Shown: positions 59,619 through 64,000 of the stretch, piece by piece
Layout: the number at the start of each line of letters is the position of its first letter
Numbering within the stretch: position 1 is the first letter of the stretch
Source of the DNA: Halosolutus amylolyticus
Lineage (GTDB): Archaea; Halobacteriota; Halobacteria; Halobacteriales; Natrialbaceae
NCBI RefSeq assembly: GCF_023566055.1
Contig: NZ_JALIQP010000002.1
Span: forward strand, 310,001 to 374,000
Length of the DNA stretch: 64,000 nt
Direction: 5' to 3'
Program-made: the position numbers and the translations under genes
The notes under the pieces: model-generated
The model's input: the letters and a program-made list of their open reading frames with translations, nothing else
Told to the model about the DNA's origin: nothing
Databases searched by the model: none

Positions 59619-60686
59619 TCAATCGAGGCGGTATCGCAACAGTGCCGCGATTCCCCCCAGGTTCGACAGCTGCTGGCCGGGCGGGAACTCGCTCGAGAAG
59701 ACCGTCACCTCGCCGCCTTTCTGCTCAGTCGTGCGGACGACGTCGTCGACGTCGATCTCCCACTCGCCGTCCGGGCCGCGTTCCTTCCGGAGCCGATCGT
59801 CGAGGATCAACAGTCGCTCGATCGCGCCGAACTCCGCGGCCTGCTCGACCTCCTCCGGGCCGTAGGCCGCCTTCGCGCCCTGGGCGATGCGCTCCGTGAG
59901 TTCGTCGATGTACTCGGCCTCGCGCTCGATGCGGGTCTCCTGCTGGACGTCCGCGACCGCGCCGCGCTTGAGGACCTCGTGGACGCCCCGATCGCCGACG
60001 GCCGCCGTGTCGACCATCGTGACGTTCTCGGCGACCTCCGGTTCGTTGTCCTCGAGGTACTTGTACGCGTCCTGTTTCGTAAAGCCCGGACCGGCGAGGA
60101 TGATCGCGTCCGCGTCCTGGCGCTTCAGGACGTCGCCGAGTTCGGAGAACAGTTCCGATCGATCGCGGGCGTACTCGCCCTTGCCCGTGGGACCGGTGAT
60201 GGTCGCCCGCTCCTCGGTGCCGTACTGGGCGACCGTGTGGACGTGGGCCTGCCCCTCCTCGACGGTCGCGATCGCGACGTCCGGGTTCTCCGTCGCCTCC
60301 TCGGCCTCCTCCAGGCGAGCCTCCTGATCCGGTTTGAAGTACTTCTCGATCGAGAGTTCGTCACGCTCCTCGACGTTCAGCGTGTGGTGGAAGCCGAGTT
60401 GATCCTCGCGGGAACAGGCGACGATCTCGCCGCCGACCCGCAGGCGGTTGGCGAACTTGTGGAACTCGACGTCCTCGACCGCGATCGCGACCCACATGTG
60501 TTCGCGCTCCCCGCCGGTGTCGCGCATCTGGTCGTCGTTGCGCTGGATGCGTCGGGTCGTATCGCCCGCGACGCGATCGCCGGGCTCGAGGACGTACTGG
60601 AGGTGCCAGAGGTCGTCGACGCTCTCGGGGACGACGGTGACCCGCTCGCGCCCGCCCTCGACCTGTTCCCGGTCTTTGATCTGCAT
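59619..60686 (-). CDS. Pelota (Dom34), ribosome rescue factor
   Basis: 355 residues from the ATG at 60686. It has three domains: an N-terminal Sm-like fold ([39 protein letters not shown]), a central RNase H-like domain ([14 protein letters not shown]) and a C-terminal L30e-like domain ([26 protein letters not shown]). It recognises stalled ribosomes with an empty A site and, with aEF1A/ABCE1, splits them. The GGQ motif of release factors is absent, as expected. It lies close to rqcH, which acts on the split 50S product. Confidence 0.94.
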   Translation of the reverse strand: MQIKDREQVEGGRERVTVVPESVDDLWHLQYVLEPGDRVAGDTTRRIQRNDDQMRDTGGEREHMWVAIAVEDVEFHKFANRLRVGGEIVACSREDQLGFHHTLNVEERDELSIEKYFKPDQEARLEEAEEATENPDVAIATVEEGQAHVHTVAQYGTEERATITGPTGKGEYARDRSELFSELGDVLKRQDADAIILAGPGFTKQDAYKYLEDNEPEVAENVTMVDTAAVGDRGVHEVLKRGAVADVQQETRIEREAEYIDELTERIAQGAKAAYGPEEVEQAAEFGAIERLLILDDRLRKERGPDGEWEIDVDDVVRTTEQKGGEVTVFSSEFPPGQQLSNLGGIAALLRYRLD

Positions 60687-60870
60687 GCCCGTGCGTTCTC
60701 GGGGTGCGGGTAAGTGGTCTGCGATCCCCTCGCGATCGGTCCGGCGACCCCGTTTCCGGAGCCACCGTCCTGCCGGTGATCGGTTCGCATCGGCCTGCCT
60801 GCCGGCATGGGTGGGAATATCCACCATAGTAAGGGTCCAGTGGTATCCCCGTGGCGGCCCTACTTCTTGT

Positions 60871-61413
60871 ATGAAGCTCGCACACGTGACGCTCCTCGAA
60901 GACTTCGGAAACCGATCGCTCGCCGTTCACGGCGTCATGGTCCTCGCGTTCGCCAACGCGATCCTGGCGGGACTGTTCGTTTCGGGTCAGGTGGGACTCG
61001 TCTCGTTCGTCGCCCTGCTCAACTTCACTGCGGGGCTGTGGGTCGCACACTCGATCCACTCGCTCGGGAACGGCGTCAGCGGCGACGACGAGTACGCCGG
61101 CGTCCTGAACGAACTGTTCGACACCGAGACTGGCGACCCGGACGACGGACTCGACACCGGCCGCTTCGGTCGCCTGCTCGGGTTGATCGCGGCCGTGACC
61201 GCGGTGGCGCTGTTGACCTCGGCGCAGGTCCTCTCGGGGCCGATCCTCTCGATCGCCGTCGTCGCCGTCGGGGCGATCGCCGTCGTGACCGCGATCGTCG
61301 GCTTCCTGATCGCGCTCGGCGCGTCCTACGACGAGAGTCAACAGCGGTGGGCCGACAGGCAAGAGGCGAACGCGGACGCCGACGTGGACGTAGACGTGGA
61401 GACGGTCGACTGA
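60871..61413 (+). CDS. Four-helix membrane protein between pelota and rqcH
   Basis: 180 residues from ATG 60871, with TATA-like CAGTGGTATCCCC about 27 nt upstream. Two helices ([20 protein letters not shown] and [18 protein letters not shown]) are followed by an acidic loop ([14 protein letters not shown]). Two more helices ([20 protein letters not shown] and [17 protein letters not shown]) and an Asp-rich tail follow. No family recognised. Its stop TGA is the first triplet of family 1 copy 5. Confidence 0.6.
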   Translation: MKLAHVTLLEDFGNRSLAVHGVMVLAFANAILAGLFVSGQVGLVSFVALLNFTAGLWVAHSIHSLGNGVSGDDEYAGVLNELFDTETGDPDDGLDTGRFGRLLGLIAAVTAVALLTSAQVLSGPILSIAVVAVGAIAVVTAIVGFLIALGASYDESQQRWADRQEANADADVDVDVETVD

Positions 61414-61492
61414 TACGGATTGCTGTACAGATGTACCGGCGCAACCGCCGCCCGGATCGCGGTTGCGCCGGAACTGACTTACAGTAGTATGA
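61411..61492. repeat. Dispersed palindromic element family 1, copy 5
   Basis: An 82-bp palindrome from TGATACGG to AGTATGA. The inner stem and 10-nt loop are identical to copy 4 (GGCGCAACCGC-CGCCCGGATC-GCGGTTGCGCC), but the outer arms are in the opposite orientation and the right arm is shorter. The first triplet TGA is the stop codon of the membrane protein at 60871. It lies between convergent genes, 37 bp from the rqcH stop. Confidence 0.86.
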
Positions 61493-61528
61493 GACCGCGC
61501 GGGAACGAAAATACGGTCCCTCGCCCGC

Positions 61529-63685
61529 TCACTCCTCGGCGATCCGGCTCCCGCCCGGCGGCATGAAGTGCTGGATCCGGTCCGGGCTGGCGATCTTGCG
61601 GACGAACGACTCGTCCTCGAACCGCTCGCGGAAGCGCCGGTAAATTCGTTTTGCGGCGTCCCCCTGCGCGTACCGGCCCGGTTCGATCTCGATCGTCGTC
61701 TCGGCCTGTCCCTCGATCGCCGACGGCGGGCCGCCGATCACGCGCGTCCACGGCTCACACTGGATGCCGACCGCGACGCCGACCGGCGTGTCGTCGTAGT
61801 AGGTCCGATCGCCGCGCACCGCGAAGCCGCCCTTCTCGAGGTACTCACCGCTCTCGGGCGTCTTCGAGACCTGATCCGAGTCGACGGCGTAGACGTCGCC
61901 CGCGTAGCGGCCGTCCTTCCAGACCGACGAGTAGGAGACGGCGAACTGGGCGGCCTCCTCGATGCTCGACTCGGGAATCTCGATGTCGCCCGAGGAGGCC
62001 TCGCTCGGGTCCGTCGCCTTGACGACCGTGACGGGACCGCCGTGGGCCTGCGTGTGAAGCACTCTGTCGCCGCGTTCGAGGTACTTCTTCACCAGTTCCT
62101 CGTTCTGGTCGGCGTTTCGTCCGCCGATGACGAGGAAGTCGTCGCTCGTGTGGAACCACCGGAACCGATCGTACCAGGGCTCGTTCTCCCGAATCGGGAC
62201 GGACGACAGGGCGAGCCAGTCCCGGTCCTCGTCCTCGCCGTCGTCCTCGCCCTCGTCGGGCGCGCCGTCCTCGGCTTCCCACCGTTCCTTCCGGCGCTCG
62301 ACCGCCTTTAGGTCCTCCCGGGTGTCCTCGATCGCCGCCAGCGCACCCTCTTTTTTCTCCTCGATCCGTTTGGCCTCGGTGTAGAGCCGATCGGCGTTCT
62401 GCTCGACGCCGTCGTGGGCGAACAGGTCGATCCGCTCGCCGTCGATTTCGACCGTCACCGTCCCCTCGCTCCCGTCGACGTCGACGACCGCCTCGGCGGC
62501 CTCGATGCCCCGTTCGGCCCCCTCCGCGAACCGCTCCTCGATCTCGTCCCACGATCGATCCTGGGCGCGGGCCTCCTGGATCGTCGAGAGGATGTCGTCG
62601 ACGAGGCCGTAGTTGGCGTAGAGCAACTCGGCGTTCTCCCGCTGGGCCTCGGCCTGCTGTTCGAACCCCTCGATCGCACCCTCCTGTTGCTCGATGATTC
62701 GCTTGTGTTTGGCGATCTCGGCCTCGAAGTCGGGTTTCTGGTCGGTCGGATCGACCTCCTCCTCGTCCTCGAGCGCGAGTTCGAAGAAGTAGTCGTCCAG
62801 CGCCGCGAGGAAGCTGTCGGTCGGCTCGGCGAGCAGGTCCTGGCGCTCGTGCTCTTCGAGCGGGAACGGCGTGACGTCGACGACCGGGCCGTCGGCCGCG
62901 TCGCCGGCCCCCTCGTTCCCGTCGTCTTCGTCGCCCTCTTCGCGGTAAATCCGGGGCTCGAAGTTCCCGTTGCGGATGTCGAGCGCGAGCCGTTCGATCG
63001 CCTCGTACACCCGCCGGTAGTCGTCCTCGGTCGCGTCGGCGATGTCGAGCCCTTTCTCGACGCCGGCGCGGGTACAGAGTTCCTCCGCGTAGAGGCCGCC
63101 GAAGTTCAACTGGGTCGCGAGCGTCCGGACGACGTCCGTGTCGGAGTCGTCCATCTCGCGATCGAACGCCTCGCGAGAGACCGTCAGCGGGTTCGTCCGC
63201 GTGTCGGGGAACTCGTAGCGAGAGCCGGGGACCACGGTGCGAGACTTGAGCCGGACGGTCTCGAGGCAGTCGATCACCTCGTACTCGCCGTCGGTGACGG
63301 CGACGTTGCCCTGGCCGAACAGTTCCACGATGATGCGGGTCGTCCCGTCCTCGCGCTCGAAGACGAACTCGAGGATGCGATCGAACTCGTACTGTTCGAC
63401 CCCCGCGAAGTCCGCCCCGGAGAGGCGATTGCGGAGCATCATCGCGAACTGCGGCGGTCTACCGGGGGCATCCGGCACGCGTTCGGGCGAGACGGTGTGA
63501 GCGCGTTTGACCTCGCCCACCTCGAGCAACAGTTCCAGCCGGCCCCGATCGAAGTCCCGCATCTTGAGCCGGACCAGGTCGTCGCCGTAGAGATAGGCCT
63601 TGTCGACCTTCGCGCCCTCGTAGGTGCCCAGCTCCTGGACGAGGGCGGCGAGGTCGACGCTCGTGAGTTCCCGCTTGGGATCCAT
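61529..63685 (-). CDS. rqcH: RqcH (NFACT/NEMF/Tae2 homologue), ribosome quality control factor
   Basis: 718 residues from the ATG at 63685. The NFACT-N domain (about 1-230) holds the conserved Asp102-Arg103 in EFDRILEF needed for tRNA engagement. A coiled-coil region (EEVDPTDQKP to about 380) follows, then a helix-hairpin region, and the NFACT-R domain (WYDRFRWFHTSDDFLVIGGR) at about 530-630. It binds split 50S subunits with stuck nascent chain and recruits Ala-tRNA for tail addition in bacteria. Two Glu/Asp-rich insertions are halophile additions. TATA-like CGTCTTTTTGACC is about 27 nt upstream. Confidence 0.93.
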   Translation of the reverse strand: MDPKRELTSVDLAALVQELGTYEGAKVDKAYLYGDDLVRLKMRDFDRGRLELLLEVGEVKRAHTVSPERVPDAPGRPPQFAMMLRNRLSGADFAGVEQYEFDRILEFVFEREDGTTRIIVELFGQGNVAVTDGEYEVIDCLETVRLKSRTVVPGSRYEFPDTRTNPLTVSREAFDREMDDSDTDVVRTLATQLNFGGLYAEELCTRAGVEKGLDIADATEDDYRRVYEAIERLALDIRNGNFEPRIYREEGDEDDGNEGAGDAADGPVVDVTPFPLEEHERQDLLAEPTDSFLAALDDYFFELALEDEEEVDPTDQKPDFEAEIAKHKRIIEQQEGAIEGFEQQAEAQRENAELLYANYGLVDDILSTIQEARAQDRSWDEIEERFAEGAERGIEAAEAVVDVDGSEGTVTVEIDGERIDLFAHDGVEQNADRLYTEAKRIEEKKEGALAAIEDTREDLKAVERRKERWEAEDGAPDEGEDDGEDEDRDWLALSSVPIRENEPWYDRFRWFHTSDDFLVIGGRNADQNEELVKKYLERGDRVLHTQAHGGPVTVVKATDPSEASSGDIEIPESSIEEAAQFAVSYSSVWKDGRYAGDVYAVDSDQVSKTPESGEYLEKGGFAVRGDRTYYDDTPVGVAVGIQCEPWTRVIGGPPSAIEGQAETTIEIEPGRYAQGDAAKRIYRRFRERFEDESFVRKIASPDRIQHFMPPGGSRIAEE

Positions 63686-63759
63686 ACCGCACACTCCCCG
63701 GCGCGGTCAAAAAGACGTGTCGCTCCGCTTCGCACGCGCCGCTCGTCGATCGTTCCGAC

Positions 63760-63769
63760 AGTATAATCC
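63760..63769 (+). promoter_or_regulatory. TATA-like promoter upstream of the window-edge gene
   Basis: AGTATAATCC is centred about 29 nt upstream of the ATG at 63793 (short frame) and about 120 nt upstream of the ATG at 63885, which again fits a start at the short frame. Confidence 0.5.
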
Positions 63770-63792
63770 GAATCCACCCGCTTTGAACGCGT

Positions 63793-63888
63793 ATGAACGA
63801 CGGCAGTGGCGCTCGATCGCTCGATCGGGGTCGGCCGACGCGGTGTGAGCGGACCCGACCGCACCTCGGCGGAGGGCGAGACGCATGA
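63793..63888 (+). CDS. Short upstream ORF (31 codons) overlapping the next start by ATGA
   Basis: MNDGSGARSLDRGRP...GGGRDA, Arg- and Gly-rich, ending in a TGA that overlaps the ATG at 63885. It has the same geometry as the short frames at 16179 and 43885: TATA box about 25-30 nt upstream of the ATG and exact ATGA junction. It may simply be a coupling device. Confidence 0.4.
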   Translation: MNDGSGARSLDRGRPTRCERTRPHLGGGRDA

Positions 63889-64000
63889 GCCAGGCACCCG
63901 ATCGCCGCTGGGAGGACGTCTTCCAGCTCCCCTCGTTCTTCGATCGGCTCGAAGACGAGGGCGGCATCTCCGTGCTGGACCTGGTCGAGGAACTGACCGC
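63885..64000 (+). CDS. Start of an unrecognised gene (cut by window edge)
   Basis: 38 codons visible: MSQAPDRRWEDVFQLPSFFD then RLEDEGGISVLDLVEELT. The short helix-rich acidic start gives no family signal. Start codon chosen at the ATGA junction with the 31-codon frame. Confidence 0.5.
   Translation, partial: MSQAPDRRWEDVFQLPSFFDRLEDEGGISVLDLVEELT

Noticed and set aside
1-64000. tRNA, rRNA, CRISPR arrays, and insertion-sequence transposases
   Set aside because: All gaps between genes were read for cloverleaf ends, direct-repeat/spacer periodicity and transposase motifs. None was found, though a computed scan (tRNAscan-SE, CRISPR finder, ISfinder) would be decisive.
1-64000. The frequent CGATCG and GATCGG words as a regulatory or restriction signal
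   Set aside because: They are spread evenly through coding regions and follow from codon choice for Asp, Arg and Ser-Val junctions; a genome-wide compositional signature rather than a local feature.

Overview
The window is chromosomal DNA of an extremely halophilic archaeon (class Halobacteria). The evidence is the high GC content, acidic proteomes rich in Asp and Glu, very frequent GATCG/CGATCG words, leaderless genes with TATA-like boxes about 27 nt upstream of start codons, and archaeal marker genes: GGGP synthase, archaeal CoA synthesis enzymes, Sm protein plus L37e, pelota, RqcH, HalOD1 and HTH_10 regulators. The genus cannot be fixed from sequence inspection. I see no rRNA, tRNA, CRISPR array, intact insertion sequence or prophage, and no stretch without a gene longer than about 270 bases.

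Layout. 1-10 kb: birA (cut by the window edge), two HalOD1 signalling-output proteins, tyrS, the archaeal pantothenate-pathway ligase, a methyltransferase, an HTH_10 regulator, and a 964-residue membrane protein with 13 tandem UPF0339/DUF1508 repeats. 10-25 kb: pantoate kinase, a membrane-anchored propeller protein, aspS, a cytochrome P450 divergent from an HTH_10 regulator, a sirtuin, a C2H2 mini-protein, GGGP synthase, threonine synthase, lsm-rpl37e, and a DUF2342 metalloprotease. 25-35 kb: a 1075-residue pilin-like-anchored surface protein, an SPW membrane protein, a Dna2-type nuclease-helicase, a PAP2 phosphatase and a LarA-type racemase. 35-50 kb: a lipid or acyl-CoA catabolic island with a crotonase, an F420-type LLM oxidoreductase with an SDR, a 2-hydroxyacid oxidase with a HAD phosphatase, an ACAD10/11-type acyl-CoA dehydrogenase opposite an aminoglycoside-phosphotransferase-like kinase, an HCDH-crotonase fusion with a MaoC hydratase, and a second acyl-CoA dehydrogenase with an alpha/beta hydrolase and an Lrp-like regulator. 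50-64 kb: an Lhr helicase, a zinc alcohol dehydrogenase, an MBL hydrolase, a large RND/MMPL exporter coupled to a TrmB regulator, and pelota and RqcH flanking a small membrane protein.

How genes work together. The most interesting metabolic proposal is that the separate HAD, ACAD10/11-like and kinase genes between 41.4 and 45.0 kb match the domains fused in mammalian ACAD10/ACAD11 and the LvaA/LvaC pair of bacterial levulinate catabolism. They would form a 4-hydroxyacyl-CoA phosphorylation and elimination module feeding the adjacent beta-oxidation fusion protein.

Non-coding structure. Two families of roughly 85-bp imperfect palindromes recur between genes: five copies of one and two of the other. 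Arm substitutions pair, and the internal asymmetry looks similar in both families. Their ends supply stop codons to several genes and the TATA box of threonine synthase. A third, smaller element (8-bp stem, CAC loop) sits inside coding sequences in one fixed reading frame. Four genes are preceded by short open frames that end in an exact 4-nt overlap (ATGA/GTGA) with the gene start.
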